The position numbers were made by a program, and so were the translations under genes. 64,000 bases of DNA from Chryseobacterium sp. Leaf180. GTDB taxonomy: Bacteria > Bacteroidota > Bacteroidia > Flavobacteriales > Weeksellaceae. The notes beneath the pieces were generated by a model. It was not told the DNA's origin. It ran no database searches and saw only the letters and a program-made list of their open reading frames with translations. This document shows positions 9,403 through 19,335 of the stretch, piece after piece (the stretch's first letter is position 1; each line of letters opens with the position of its first letter). The stretch lies in NCBI RefSeq assembly GCF_001424585.1, contig NZ_LMPJ01000011.1, positions 18,197 to 82,196 of the forward strand, given 5' to 3'.

Positions 9403-10212
9403 TTATCGATAATTTACTGTATCGTATAAGATTATATCTTCACTAAAAACATGTTCACTATATTTTAAAATAATTGGATGAAATACTTGAGCTAAAATAA
9501 ATGACCACTCTACAGGATATCCTATATTATCTCCGTACACATTTCCGGGATTTTTTATCAATGCCTGCTCCAATTTATCTAATCTTGAATTAACTTCATT
9601 CATCCATTCTTGCGCAATCGGTGAATTGGGTTTGAAAATATATCCACAATTGCCAATTAATAAATTATGATATTTTTTAATGTCAATTCCAATATTTCCT
9701 TCTAAATCAGGAACACCACCACTATATATTTCTCTAGGACCAATGCACCAATGTTTTGGAGCTTGGTTTAACTGTTCAAAAAGTCTCTTCCAAGAAGTCA
9801 AAGATGGTTTAATATCTGCGTAGCCACCACCGTGATGCAACATAAAATAACATCTCAAATAATCTGATTTATGAATTAATGATAAATATTCATATGCTTC
9901 ATGCAAAGGATAATCCTTCAAAATGTAATTGCTCAAATTATTTGGTGTTACCAAAACAATTTCAACTTCGGCTTTTTCTTTTAAGGATTTAATACCACTT
10001 TTCCTATTTTCAGAGATTTCATTATCACCTGTCCAAAAGATATATATTACTTCTTTTGCCTTTTCCAAAGTCAAATCAGTTACTTTTTCTTCTTTGCTAA
10101 CAAACGAATCAGTATAATTTTGTTTTTTGTATTGATAGGTATTAATATAAAGTGTATATATTTTATACAATTTTAAATATATTGGTACCAGAATTTTTTT
10201 CAATTTATTCAT
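9403..10212 (-). CDS. Capsular polysaccharide synthesis glycosyltransferase (Caps_synth/GT32-like)
   Basis: 269 residues from ATG at 10212; an in-frame ATG at 10290 would add 26 residues, but MNKLKKILVPIY is a more natural start. IFWTGDN at about 58-64 and YLRCYFMLHHGGGYADIK ending near 135, which carries the D-x-D-like metal site, match the Caps_synth group of GT32-like enzymes. A long lysine-rich N-terminus precedes the domain. It should transfer a sugar or sugar phosphate to the repeat unit. The AT-rich gap upstream (10213-10483) holds no other gene that I can see. Confidence 0.75.
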   Translation of the reverse strand: MNKLKKILVPIYLKLYKIYTLYINTYQYKKQNYTDSFVSKEEKVTDLTLEKAKEVIYIFWTGDNEISENRKSGIKSLKEKAEVEIVLVTPNNLSNYILKDYPLHEAYEYLSLIHKSDYLRCYFMLHHGGGYADIKPSLTSWKRLFEQLNQAPKHWCIGPREIYSGGVPDLEGNIGIDIKKYHNLLIGNCGYIFKPNSPIAQEWMNEVNSRLDKLEQALIKNPGNVYGDNIGYPVEWSFILAQVFHPIILKYSEHVFSEDIILYDTVNYR

Positions 10213-10483
10213 ATATATTTTTAAAATAAGTTTCAATTTGAACTTAATAAAATTAACTATTAGAACTATAGATACTGGCTCATAATCCAATCATCATTTT
10301 TCAACCAGTATATCTTATTTCCATTATATTCTTATACACCATCAACAACAAATTTAACATACAGTAAAATAAAACGATATCTAACTATTGAAAATAAACT
10401 TAATAAAATATAATTGATTGTTCTAAAAGAGCGTTCATTGTCACCTCCAGCAAAGCGAATATAAATTTTTCATATTTTAAAAA

Positions 10484-11971
10484 CTATCTTCTAAAAAGAA
10501 ATCCTTTTTCTTCTTTATTAAACAAAGATAAAATATAAAATATTGCAAAAAGTAGGGCATATAATATTCCAATCACTATAAAACTAAACCAACCAGTAAT
10601 TGTAAAATAATTTTTTATGCTGATAAAAATGATTAAAAACACTGTGCTGAAAATCAACTGATATAAGAATGTTTCTTTATAAAACTTCGCCAATTTAAAA
10701 TCAAAAACTTTCACAAAAAGGAAATTACTGATAACGGTATTTATACAACCACCAACTACGATTGGAATTATAACTCCCTTAATACCATAATCTTTTCCGA
10801 AATAAAAACTAAGAGAAATTGCTAAAGTCATGGAAATCAACATACCTAACGATCTGTATTTTACTTTATTCTTAATTTCTAAAATAGATAACCCAAAACT
10901 TTGCGTTAAAGGAATGAAACTAACCATCATTATCAAAAGTGCCACTAACCAGGAATCTGTATATGAATAACCTACCCACAAAATAATAAATTCTTTTCCT
11001 AATACGATAAAACCAATTAATATAAAAAACGAAATAAAAGAGTTCATTCGTCCCACTCTTATCATTTCATCAGTTAACTGTACTGCATTCATTTGACCAC
11101 TGACCATTTTCGCCGCTTTTGGTAACAGTAACGTATTTATTACTCCTGAAAAAGCACCAAAGTAACCTCCTAACATTAATCCTAATGAAAATACAGCTAC
11201 AATCTCCGTTTTAAAATAAAACCCTAAAATAATCTGACCGGCGTTCCACTGAAAAGATAATATGATTGCAAGAATAAAAATCCAGATAGAATATGAAAAA
11301 ATTTCTTTAACAATTTTTGTGCTTCGTTCTTTGAAAGAAAAGCGAACATTTAAAGCAGTAATACAATAATAAAAAGTGATGCCTACCACCAAAATATTAA
11401 ATACAGTATCTGTAACAACGATAGACACAGATTTTCCGCCTAACGTTAACACCGTAATAATTGTAATGGTTCTTAGTACATAGCGAATAATTGAAATTAG
11501 CTTAGGAAAAACAAAGTGGCCATATGCAGTGCAAATTGCTAAAAAACTGCCACTTGGTAATGCAATACCTATATCGAATAGCAATATTAAAAACATTGTT
11601 TTTGCATCCCTTATCTGAGTTGCTGACAATGTATTCCTGAAATAAAGATCTAGATTAAAATAAAACAAAAGACCCAAAAGAATTAGAATCACTGAAATGA
11701 CTAGATAAATAAGCATGACTGTTCCTAAGAAATTCCTTTCACTATGATGATCGTTTTCTGCCCGATATTTGGCTACAAATCTTACTATTGTATTGTTCAT
11801 CCCCAAATCCATTAAAGTTAAATACGCCACCAGAGAGCCAATCAGTGTATATAAGCCATATTCTGAATTACCTAAGGATTTGATGATAAACGGTGTTAAA
11901 AATAAGCCTACAACATTGGTAAGAAAGATACTCACATATGACAAGATAGCTCCTTGTTTAATTTGACTCAT
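10484..11971 (-). CDS. Wzx-type polysaccharide flippase (MOP/MVF superfamily)
   Basis: 495 residues with about 14 membrane segments. The opening (MSQIKQGAILSYVSIFLTN, then GLFLTPFIIKSLGNSEYGLY) is typical of polysaccharide_synt proteins. It moves the undecaprenyl-linked repeat unit across the inner membrane, before the polymerase at 2318-3382. It is the first gene of the AT-rich part of the cassette, 164 bases after the WecC-type gene. Confidence 0.88.
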   Translation of the reverse strand: MSQIKQGAILSYVSIFLTNVVGLFLTPFIIKSLGNSEYGLYTLIGSLVAYLTLMDLGMNNTIVRFVAKYRAENDHHSERNFLGTVMLIYLVISVILILLGLLFYFNLDLYFRNTLSATQIRDAKTMFLILLFDIGIALPSGSFLAICTAYGHFVFPKLISIIRYVLRTITIITVLTLGGKSVSIVVTDTVFNILVVGITFYYCITALNVRFSFKERSTKIVKEIFSYSIWIFILAIILSFQWNAGQIILGFYFKTEIVAVFSLGLMLGGYFGAFSGVINTLLLPKAAKMVSGQMNAVQLTDEMIRVGRMNSFISFFILIGFIVLGKEFIILWVGYSYTDSWLVALLIMMVSFIPLTQSFGLSILEIKNKVKYRSLGMLISMTLAISLSFYFGKDYGIKGVIIPIVVGGCINTVISNFLFVKVFDFKLAKFYKETFLYQLIFSTVFLIIFISIKNYFTITGWFSFIVIGILYALLFAIFYILSLFNKEEKGFLFRR

Positions 11972-12135
11972 TATTTTACAAATATATTTTTCCTGAAAGA
12001 TGATCGTATAATCAATTTATTTCAAAAATCAATTATATCAGGTGTTTTAAACTAATTTTTTAAGATTGTTTTAGAGATAACATAAATCAAAAGCCTTCAA
12101 CATCCTATCATTAATATAGATTTTTATTGACTGCT

Positions 12136-13659
12136 TTATAATCTTTGATTAACTATACTTACTGGCAATACCCCTTTCACATCGTACACAATACCATTTT
12201 CTTTAAGAAACAGGCTTAGGTCGAGATGCAGAAATTCCTGGTGGGCAACCGTGAGGATAATGGCATCGAATCCTTCGACAGGCTCAGGATGACATTTCCC
12301 TTCGACAAGCTCAGAATGACAATGCCCTTCCACAGGCTCAGGATAACTGGAAGCCGGATCAGATGCTTCGACAGGCTCAGCATGACAATGGATGCCGTAT
12401 TCTGAGAAGACTTCCGCCGGATCGGCCCAGGGATCGACCGTGGTGACTTCAGCGCCATAGTCCTGTAAATGCGTGATTACATCGATGGCTTTTGAGTTTC
12501 TGATGTCCGGGCAGTTTTCCTTAAAAGTGATGCCCAGGTTTAAAATTTTTGAGCCTTTTATTTTGAGGTCTTTCTGGATCATCAGCTTGACGACCTGAGA
12601 AGCCACAAAAGCGCCCATCGAATCATTGAGGCGACGTGCGGCCAGAATTAATTCTGAGTAGTAGCCAATCTCCTGTGCTTTCTGAGCCAAGTAAAAAGGA
12701 TCTACTCCGATGCAATGTCCACCCACCAATCCCGGTTTAAACGGCAGAAAATTCCACTTTGTACCGGCGGCTGCCAATACGTCTTGGGTATCAATATCCA
12801 TTAAGGAGAAAATCTTCGCCAGTTCGTTCATAAAGGCGATGTTCAAATCGCGCTGAGAATTCTCTATTACTTTTGAGGCTTCCGCCACTTTGATCGTCGG
12901 AGCTAGATGGGTACCCGCTGTAATGACCGATTTATACAGAGCATCTACCACCTGACCAATTTCGGGTGTGGATCCCGACGTGACTTTCAAAATTTTATCG
13001 ACGGTATGTTCTTTATCACCCGGATTGATTCTTTCCGGTGAATAGCCTACAAAAAAGTCGGTATTACATTTTAGTCCGGATATTTTTTCCAAAACCGGTA
13101 CACATTCTTCTTCGGTTACGCCGGGATAAACGGTTGATTCGTAGATGACTATGTCCCCTTTATTCAGTACTTTTCCTACCGTTTCGCTGGCGCGGTATAA
13201 AGGGGTGAGATCAGGGCGGTTGTGTTTATCGATGGGGGTAGGAACGGTGACGATGAAGGTGTCGGCGTGTGTTATGTCGTTGAGGTCTGAAGAGGCGAAG
13301 AGACCTGGGTAGGTTTGTGCTTCGACAAGCTCAGCATGACACTGTGCTTCGACAGGCTCAGCATGACCTGCTTCTGTTTTATTTACGACAGGCTCAACAT
13401 GACGTTGCCCTTCGACAGGCTCAGGGTGACATTGTGCGTTGACAGGCTCAGCAGCTTTGAATGGATTGTGCTGCAGAAGGACTGCCTGGAGTGCTTCGTC
13501 GGCGATTTCGTTTGTAGCATCGTGGCCGGCATTGATTTCCTGTATCCGGCTCTGACTGATGTCAAAACCGACGACCGGATATTTTGTCGCCAATAATCGG
13601 GCGAGGGGTAACCCTACGTATCCCAATCCGATTACTGCTATTTTGTGTTTTCTCTGCAT
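12136..13659 (-). CDS. wecC: UDP-sugar 6-dehydrogenase (WecC/TviB type) with two repeat-derived inserts
   Basis: 507 residues, whereas the family is about 420. GLGYVG at 11-16 binds NAD; the catalytic Cys is C316 in GLVGGHCIGVDPFYL; ASKVIENSQRDLNIAFMNE is the family's central helix. Two stretches, about residues 70-117 and 425-463, do not belong to the family. They are runs of CHAEPVEA-like peptides encoded by a dispersed DNA repeat; removing them gives 420 residues. Both lie in loops before conserved strands (TFIVTVPTPID and FDAIILTVAH), so the enzyme may still work. Likely product: UDP-ManNAcA or a related UDP-HexNAc uronate. No WecB epimerase is in view. Confidence 0.85.
   Translation of the reverse strand: MQRKHKIAVIGLGYVGLPLARLLATKYPVVGFDISQSRIQEINAGHDATNEIADEALQAVLLQHNPFKAAEPVNAQCHPEPVEGQRHVEPVVNKTEAGHAEPVEAQCHAELVEAQTYPGLFASSDLNDITHADTFIVTVPTPIDKHNRPDLTPLYRASETVGKVLNKGDIVIYESTVYPGVTEEECVPVLEKISGLKCNTDFFVGYSPERINPGDKEHTVDKILKVTSGSTPEIGQVVDALYKSVITAGTHLAPTIKVAEASKVIENSQRDLNIAFMNELAKIFSLMDIDTQDVLAAAGTKWNFLPFKPGLVGGHCIGVDPFYLAQKAQEIGYYSELILAARRLNDSMGAFVASQVVKLMIQKDLKIKGSKILNLGITFKENCPDIRNSKAIDVITHLQDYGAEVTTVDPWADPAEVFSEYGIHCHAEPVEASDPASSYPEPVEGHCHSELVEGKCHPEPVEGFDAIILTVAHQEFLHLDLSLFLKENGIVYDVKGVLPVSIVNQRL
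12271..12391. repeat. Repeat block 1 inside the wecC-type gene (4 copies)
   Basis: Four copies of a repeat with core TTCGACAGGCTCAGCATGAC on the + strand. The copies begin near 12274, 12301, 12328 and 12367, so the steps are 27, 27 and 39 bases, all multiples of three. On the coding strand they read as CHAEPVEA, YPEPVEG, CHSELVEG and CHPEPVEG. The block makes residues 425-463 of the dehydrogenase. Confidence 0.9.
13316..13458. repeat. Repeat block 2 inside the wecC-type gene (5 copies)
   Basis: Five copies of the same repeat begin near 13321, 13348, 13384, 13411 and 13438 (steps 27, 36, 27, 27). All steps keep the reading frame. The peptides include CHPEPVEG, RHVEPV, GHAEPVEA and CHAELVEA. 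The last copy, next to LLQHNPFKAA, is shortened. Orientation is the same as in block 1. Confidence 0.9.
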
Positions 13660-13684
13660 TTGTTTTTTTACTCTATCACTTTTT

Positions 13685-13870
13685 GATACGATTTCCTCGA
13701 AATCACCCGTAGTGACAACTTTTACGATGTTGCTTCCCGATACAATTCCTCCTGGATCACCCGAAGTGCCGTCCTTTCATACCTCTTGATATAATCCCTT
13801 TGGGATCATTCGAAGTACCGTCTAAATTACTGCGCCCTGTTGATATAATCCTGCGGAATCACCCAAAGTT
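13685..13870. repeat. Four degenerate tandem units of about 52 bp between wzc and wecC genes
   Basis: Units start at about 13685, 13739, 13788 and 13842 (periods 54, 49, 54). Each opens with GATAyrATyCC, has a short inverted pair such as ATCCC-TTT-GGGAT, and goes on with ATCACCCGAAGTnCCGTC-like sequence. They fill the 216-base gap between the wzc stop (13876) and the wecC start (13659). A role as structured leader, attenuator or binding sites is possible but not shown. Confidence 0.7.
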
Positions 13871-13875
13871 ACGGT

Positions 13876-16251
13876 TTACCGGTTCAAAAGTTTCTGCCAC
13901 CAAGATTTTTTGGTGTCTGCGGAGTAGCCGTAACCGTATTTATAGCCGTAGCCGTAACCGGAGTGCTTTTTATTCACATCATTTAATACAAAAGCGACAT
14001 TTTTAATTTTCTTCTCACGTACCTGGCGGTTGGCAAAGTCGATGAGTTCTTTTTCTGTATAGCCGGAACGGGTTACATATACCGTCGCATCCGCCACGTC
14101 TGCAATAAGGAATGAATCGGTCACCAACATTAACGGCGCGGTATCTAAAATAACGTAATCGTAGGTTGATTTTAAGGCCTCGATCAGTTCCTCATATCTG
14201 CCGTTGGATAATAATTCGGTAGGATTTGGTGTGATGGCCCCTGAATAAATCACGTCGCAATTGGGGTTAAAGGTCGAGTGGTGGACGATTTCATTGACCT
14301 GCATTTCCGAATCATACATAAATTCCGAAAGACCTGTCAGGCCTTTGCGGCTTTCGTTGTAGCGCTGTAACTGGGGATTCCGGATGTCAGAACCAATAAT
14401 AATCACCTTTTTACGAGGGCTCGCCAGGGTTAATGCGAGATTTACCGAAGTAAAGGTTTTTCCTTCCCCTTTAACGGTAGACGTCACTAAAATCACGTTT
14501 CCTTTTTTATTTTTCGGAAGCATGAACCCAATGTTCGTAATTAAAATCCGGAATGCCTCCGCCATTGGAGATAAATCGTTGATCTGTACCAACTCGGGAT
14601 CCCCTTTTTCCAAAGTCGGCAGTTCAGCAATAACCGGTGTGGATTCTGCAAGATTTTCCAAATCATTCTTCGACTGAATTTTATTGTTGAACAATTCTGT
14701 CAGATAAATTAATGCAAACGGTATCAACAGTCCCACAATTAAGGCTCCGAGTAATATGATCTGTTTCTTAGGAGATACTACTGCCGTAGTTAAGGCATCG
14801 TCTACCACCCTTGCTTTAGGCGCTGAAATCGCCAGTGAAATTGCTGCTTCTTCACGACGTTGTAATAAGAGCAGGTATAACTGTTCTTTGATGTTCTGCT
14901 GGCGCTCAATGCTTCGGAACAGTTTTTCCTGAACCGGAACCTGGGAGATTCTACCTGACAAACGATTTTGTTCGACCTGTATATTATTGCGTGATATCTG
15001 CAATGCCGAGCGGCTTTTGCTCAGACTCTGGGCAATTGAACTCCGTACCGCAGCAATCTGGCTGGATATGTCCTGCACTACCGGATTTGCAGATGTTGAA
15101 TTCTGCAACAACCTGTTTTTTTCGATGATCAGCTGGTTATATGCGGCGATGTCGGACATCGTACCTGTGTCCGACAACCCAATATTTAACGGTAATACCT
15201 GGGTGTCTCCCTGACGCTGCAGGTAGCCCTGAAGGCTGGTGATCAGTTCCAGCTGGGATTCATTTTCCATCTGTTTCTGACGCACTGCTGCAGAAGTTTC
15301 TAAGGACAGTTCTGCTTCCGACTGTATATCGGCAATGTTGTTGCGAACCTTGAAGTTTTCCTTCTGCGATTCGACCGCTCCCAATTCATTACCTATCAAA
15401 CCAATTCTCTCATCGATAAAATCTGCGGTTTTCTGTGATTCAGAATTCTTATCGAGAATTGCAACTTTGTTGTAATTTACTGCCAATTTATCCAGAATGT
15501 CTACGGCTTTCTCCGGAGAAGGATGATTGATGGACAATTTAACCACTGTAGAATTTTTTTCGACCAGACTTACATTTAGAGAACCCAGTAATGCCCTTGC
15601 CCGATTCATCGCTGAGACGAATTCTAAACGGTAATGAATTTTACTGTTAGGATTTTGTTTAAAAGCAGGGTTATTCTGAAACAGCACCACGCCAAAAGGC
15701 ATTGTAAATGCTTTATCAAAACCCGTTTCTATCGAATTTTTAAACGATTCAGACTCTATTATAATTTTATTTCCTGCCACTGTTGCAAATACCTCTCTGT
15801 CCGGAAATGGCGCTTTGGGTTTCTCGCTTATGATTCGCACCGTGAACGGTGCAGAGTCCTTATACAGTTCTGATTCTTTGATTTTTCCTTTGGAATAAAT
15901 ATTTGTTTCCAGACCCAGCTCCTTTACAACAGAAACCATCAGTTTTTTTGACTTAAAAATTTCAATCTCATTGTCCACCGAATTGGTCCCCATCCCGCCA
16001 ACGCCTCCAATTTCCGAGAGTACTGACATTTCCGGCTGGCCTGAAGAAGATTTTTTCACCTCTTTTATCAATAAGGTCGATTCGGTGCTGTAGACCGGAA
16101 TGCTGTAGCGCAGAAAAAACCAGGCTGCCACTACCGCGACTACTGCCCCAACGATAAACCAATACCAACGGTAGAGGTAGGGTTTCAGCAATTCCCTGAT
16201 GTTCAGCGATTCTTCCTGTTCCGTATTTTCTGTCTGACTGTAGTCTGCCAT
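13876..16251 (-). CDS. wzc: Wzc-type polysaccharide copolymerase and BY-kinase
   Basis: 791 residues. It has an N-terminal membrane segment (about 30-50), a Wzz domain, a long periplasmic coiled-coil part, a second membrane segment (about 505-525) and a cytoplasmic BY-kinase domain. Walker A is KGEGKT at about 592-600, Walker A' is IIGSDIRNP, and Walker B is YVILDTAPL near 697. The tail 765-776 is an alternating Gly-Tyr run with six tyrosines, the expected autophosphorylation cluster. It controls polymer length and export with Wza, whose gene precedes it by 21 bases. BY-kinases cycle between phosphorylated and free forms during assembly. Confidence 0.93.
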   Translation of the reverse strand: MADYSQTENTEQEESLNIRELLKPYLYRWYWFIVGAVVAVVAAWFFLRYSIPVYSTESTLLIKEVKKSSSGQPEMSVLSEIGGVGGMGTNSVDNEIEIFKSKKLMVSVVKELGLETNIYSKGKIKESELYKDSAPFTVRIISEKPKAPFPDREVFATVAGNKIIIESESFKNSIETGFDKAFTMPFGVVLFQNNPAFKQNPNSKIHYRLEFVSAMNRARALLGSLNVSLVEKNSTVVKLSINHPSPEKAVDILDKLAVNYNKVAILDKNSESQKTADFIDERIGLIGNELGAVESQKENFKVRNNIADIQSEAELSLETSAAVRQKQMENESQLELITSLQGYLQRQGDTQVLPLNIGLSDTGTMSDIAAYNQLIIEKNRLLQNSTSANPVVQDISSQIAAVRSSIAQSLSKSRSALQISRNNIQVEQNRLSGRISQVPVQEKLFRSIERQQNIKEQLYLLLLQRREEAAISLAISAPKARVVDDALTTAVVSPKKQIILLGALIVGLLIPFALIYLTELFNNKIQSKNDLENLAESTPVIAELPTLEKGDPELVQINDLSPMAEAFRILITNIGFMLPKNKKGNVILVTSTVKGEGKTFTSVNLALTLASPRKKVIIIGSDIRNPQLQRYNESRKGLTGLSEFMYDSEMQVNEIVHHSTFNPNCDVIYSGAITPNPTELLSNGRYEELIEALKSTYDYVILDTAPLMLVTDSFLIADVADATVYVTRSGYTEKELIDFANRQVREKKIKNVAFVLNDVNKKHSGYGYGYKYGYGYSADTKKSWWQKLLNR

Positions 16252-16272
16252 TTAAATGATTCGATGATTAAA

Positions 16273-17082
16273 TTAATTTCTTGTCAATGCCAATACCCCC
16301 AACGCGATCGATGCGATTACCGACGCCACAGAGATGTATAATCCGGTGTTCGGATCGATTCTCGCTGCCCTTTCACGAACGCTGTTCGGCTGTACATAAA
16401 TCAGGTCATTCTGTTTCAAGTAGTACGAAGGTGAATTAAAAAATTTTGCAGAGCTGAAATCGATGCGTTCCTGTGTGATCTTGCCATCGACCGTCCGTAC
16501 CAACAATATGTTATTTCTCACTCCAAAAGTGGTTAAATCCCCTGCAAGTGCCAATGCCTGCGGAAGCGTTACGGTACCGTCAGGAATCACATAGGTTCCC
16601 GGCTTGTTCACCTCACCCATTATCGCAATTTTGAAGTTGATCAGCCTGACTTCCACTACCGGTTCTTTAACGTATTTAGAAATCCCATCCACTAATTTCC
16701 GCTTAAAGGACTCTACGTTTTCTCCTTTCGTATTGACCGAACCCAATTGTGGAAAGTCGATATTCCCATCCGTATCTACCTGATAGGTCGGTCCGCTTGC
16801 TGGAACCGGCTGAAACTGGTTATTACCCGATGCCTGCGTATACTGCGCTACTGTTGCTGTGGATGAATAATTCTGATTAAACGGCTTTACCACATCCAGG
16901 TCTTTAGCCGATACTGTAATAATTAACTGATCCCCCGGCTGCAGCGTCGAGCGTGAATTTTTTACCGAATTTTCCAACGCGACATTTTCAATGTCTTTCA
17001 TGTAATTCAGTTCCTGACGGGCGGTACATGATGCCAATGTAACGGCCACTGCCGATGCGGCTACAAAATTCCTGATGTTCAT
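16273..17082 (-). CDS. wza: Wza-type polysaccharide export lipoprotein
   Basis: 269 residues from ATG at 17082. A longer frame reaches 17145, but the shorter start gives a lipoprotein signal peptide with lipobox LASC and C19 as lipidated Cys, and a -7-like box lies at 17100-17107. The poly_export/SLBB region follows (QPGDQLIITVSAKDLDVV, then YQVDTDGNIDFPQLGSV). The C-terminus has a hydrophobic segment (SVASVIASIALGVLAL). It is shorter than E. coli Wza, as is usual in Bacteroidota. It should form the outer-membrane or periplasmic export channel with Wzc. Confidence 0.9.
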   Translation of the reverse strand: MNIRNFVAASAVAVTLASCTARQELNYMKDIENVALENSVKNSRSTLQPGDQLIITVSAKDLDVVKPFNQNYSSTATVAQYTQASGNNQFQPVPASGPTYQVDTDGNIDFPQLGSVNTKGENVESFKRKLVDGISKYVKEPVVEVRLINFKIAIMGEVNKPGTYVIPDGTVTLPQALALAGDLTTFGVRNNILLVRTVDGKITQERIDFSSAKFFNSPSYYLKQNDLIYVQPNSVRERAARIDPNTGLYISVASVIASIALGVLALTRN

Positions 17083-17099
17083 GGTTTTGAAAATTTTCA

Positions 17100-17107
17100 C
17101 AAAAGTA
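17100..17107 (-). promoter_or_regulatory. Candidate -7 box for wza
   Basis: TACTTTTG on the minus strand fits the Bacteroidota -7 consensus TAnnTTTG and lies 18 bases upstream of the chosen wza start. No good -33 TTTG is seen. It supports the start at 17082 over 17145. Confidence 0.4.
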
Positions 17108-17251
17108 GGTTTATTATTCTGATGACGGGATGAATTGTGCTTCATATTATTTTGGTTGGCTGTTGACGGCCTTTGCGATTATGAATTATAAATGATAAAT
17201 TATGAATGATGAGTTATGGGTTATGGGTTTTAAGGTGTCCATTGTTAACTG

Positions 17252-19297
17252 TCAGCCGTCAGTTTCGGTTTTTAACGGTTGCACTGCCGGTATCGGATTA
17301 ACGGCTTTGTCGTCAGGTAGCTGAGCACCGGCTGCACCTGCATTTTCGATATCTTTAAAAGTGATGATTTTATCGAGGACTTCAAATTCGGAATTCTGAC
17401 TGATGAATTCAGGAACGATTTCTTTTAAGAGTTTTACCACCTGCAAGCGGTCGCGTTTTACGGCCGCTTTGATGATGGCGCGGCTTAATTTATCTACCTG
17501 CCCATGCCCCAGAGTCGGATCTTTTGAGATCATGATCTTCTCATGGTGGGTCGTCATCGTGGTCGCATCGTTGCTCAACAGTTCTTCATAGAGTTTTTCT
17601 CCAGGACGCAAGCCCACAAAAGTAATTTTGATGTCTTCATCCGGAATATAGCCTGACAGCCTGATCATTCTTCTGGCCAGATCCAGAATTTTCACCGGTT
17701 CACCCATATCGAAGACATAAATTTCCCCCCCATCACCCATGGTGCCTGCCTGCAAAACGAGTTCACATGCTTCCGGAATGGTCATGAAGTAGCGGATGAT
17801 GTCTGGGTGGGTGATGGTTACCGGACCGCCTTTTTCGATCTGGCGTTTAAAATGGGGAATGACCGAGCCGTTTGAGCCCAGTACATTGCCGAAACGCGTT
17901 GTGATGAATTTGGTGGTGTTGTCTTCCAGATCCTGTAAAGACTGCACAAACAGTTCAGCGGCCCTTTTGGACGCACCCATTACGTTCGTCGGATTGACCG
18001 CTTTATCGGTGGACACCATGACAAATCGGTTGACGCGGTATTTTTTTGCCATTAACGCCACATTCCGCGTTCCGAGAATGTTGACAAAGATGGCTTCATG
18101 CGGGTTGTTTTCAATTAACGGCACATGCTTGTAGGCGGCTGCATGGTAGACCATCGAGAAATTATGGGTTTCAAAGACTTTTTCCAGCCTGTAGGAATTT
18201 GAAATGTCCGCCAACACGAAGCTGAATTTCTGATCCGGGAAACGCTCGAGTAATTCCAGTTCCAGATCGTAGAGCGGTGACTCCGCCTGATCCAGGACCA
18301 CAATGAGTTCCGGCTGAAACTGTGCTACCTGACGGACGATTTCGCTGCCGATGGATCCGGCACCGCCTGTGACCAAAACATTTTTGCCGGTGTGACGTCT
18401 CGCAACATCCTCGTTTTCAATTTTAATCGGCCGGCGGTTTAACAGATCTTCAATCTGGAGATTCCGAATTCCGCCTACCAGGTCATTCTCACGGACTTTG
18501 CTTAGCGTCGGTGCTTTGAGCACTTTCATGCCTTTATCGAGTGCCAACACCATCCATTCTTCCATTTCCTTTTTGGACATGATTTCCCTAATGATCAACA
18601 AGGCATCGAAATTTGAATGTATGCTTTCCTTGCTGAAGAATTCGTTTTTGGTAAAAATTTTATGGCCCAATAATACGGCGCGCTGGGAATCTGACCGGTT
18701 GGTGAGGAAGCCTGCGAGGCGATAGGGATAGTTCGGATTGTGCAAAATCGCTCTTGCCACTGACACCGAAGCGTCTCCCACTCCCACTACAGCCACGCGC
18801 ACTTTGTTGCGCTCGCCGGTAAAATCTAACAAGAGGTTAAAGAAACGTTTGACGACCATCCGGAAGAAAAACATCATCGATACCGATATAAAGAAGAAGA
18901 GGAATAAGGTGGGATACAGGAATAACGGTAAGCTATTAACTTTCGCAAAACCATAATTGATTACAACCAGTGTCGCCAATGTGCCGCCCGAAGACAGGAT
19001 GATTTTAAACAGATCAAAAAAGGTCGAATGGCGGATGATGCCCGCATAGGTTTTGAAGACAAACATGAAGATGATGTTGACCATCAGCATCAGGATGACC
19101 TGGTGGGAACGGTACTGTGGGAAGTTCAGGCGAACGCGCAATTCCGTAAGAAAGACATGGCTCAGAAAGACCGCTCCCAATACAATGACTATATCTATCG
19201 CCAGTACAATCCACCTCGGAATGTAGCGTATTTCGGATATTCTCACCATATTATCGCCGCCATACAGCGCCGAGAAGCCGTCGTAAAGTTTTTTCAT
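17252..19297 (-). CDS. CapD/FlaA1/WbpM-type nucleotide-sugar 4,6-dehydratase, membrane-bound
   Basis: 681 residues from ATG at 19297; a longer frame to 19381 contains a candidate promoter box and is unlikely. The N-terminus has four membrane segments, then a CoA-binding-like Rossmann region, then the catalytic SDR domain with VTGGAGSIGSE at about 305-315, YHAAAYKHVPL and STDKAVNPTNVMGASKR. Large CapD/WbpM proteins make UDP-4-keto-6-deoxy-GlcNAc for surface polymers. It is the first gene of the leftward polysaccharide locus. Confidence 0.9.
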   Translation of the reverse strand: MKKLYDGFSALYGGDNMVRISEIRYIPRWIVLAIDIVIVLGAVFLSHVFLTELRVRLNFPQYRSHQVILMLMVNIIFMFVFKTYAGIIRHSTFFDLFKIILSSGGTLATLVVINYGFAKVNSLPLFLYPTLFLFFFISVSMMFFFRMVVKRFFNLLLDFTGERNKVRVAVVGVGDASVSVARAILHNPNYPYRLAGFLTNRSDSQRAVLLGHKIFTKNEFFSKESIHSNFDALLIIREIMSKKEMEEWMVLALDKGMKVLKAPTLSKVRENDLVGGIRNLQIEDLLNRRPIKIENEDVARRHTGKNVLVTGGAGSIGSEIVRQVAQFQPELIVVLDQAESPLYDLELELLERFPDQKFSFVLADISNSYRLEKVFETHNFSMVYHAAAYKHVPLIENNPHEAIFVNILGTRNVALMAKKYRVNRFVMVSTDKAVNPTNVMGASKRAAELFVQSLQDLEDNTTKFITTRFGNVLGSNGSVIPHFKRQIEKGGPVTITHPDIIRYFMTIPEACELVLQAGTMGDGGEIYVFDMGEPVKILDLARRMIRLSGYIPDEDIKITFVGLRPGEKLYEELLSNDATTMTTHHEKIMISKDPTLGHGQVDKLSRAIIKAAVKRDRLQVVKLLKEIVPEFISQNSEFEVLDKIITFKDIENAGAAGAQLPDDKAVNPIPAVQPLKTETDG

Positions 19298-19327
19298 TCG
19301 CTTCTTTTCTTTCACACCATTTGGATG

Positions 19328-19335
19328 CAAAGATA
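19328..19335 (-). promoter_or_regulatory. Candidate -7 box for the polysaccharide locus
   Basis: TATCTTTG on the minus strand is an exact TAnnTTTG match 31 bases upstream of the ATG at 19297. No clear -33 box is visible at 17-20 bases. It probably drives the capD gene and perhaps the whole locus. Confidence 0.5.

Noticed and set aside
12216-12458. Second minus-strand frame with LSLSK peptides over the wecC repeats
   Set aside because: It is a shifted reading of the same repeat block with no enzyme motif.
13315-13596. Open frame on the + strand with CFDRLSMT peptides
   Set aside because: It is the reverse reading of the repeat block in the wecC-type gene; the minus frame holds the true enzyme motifs.
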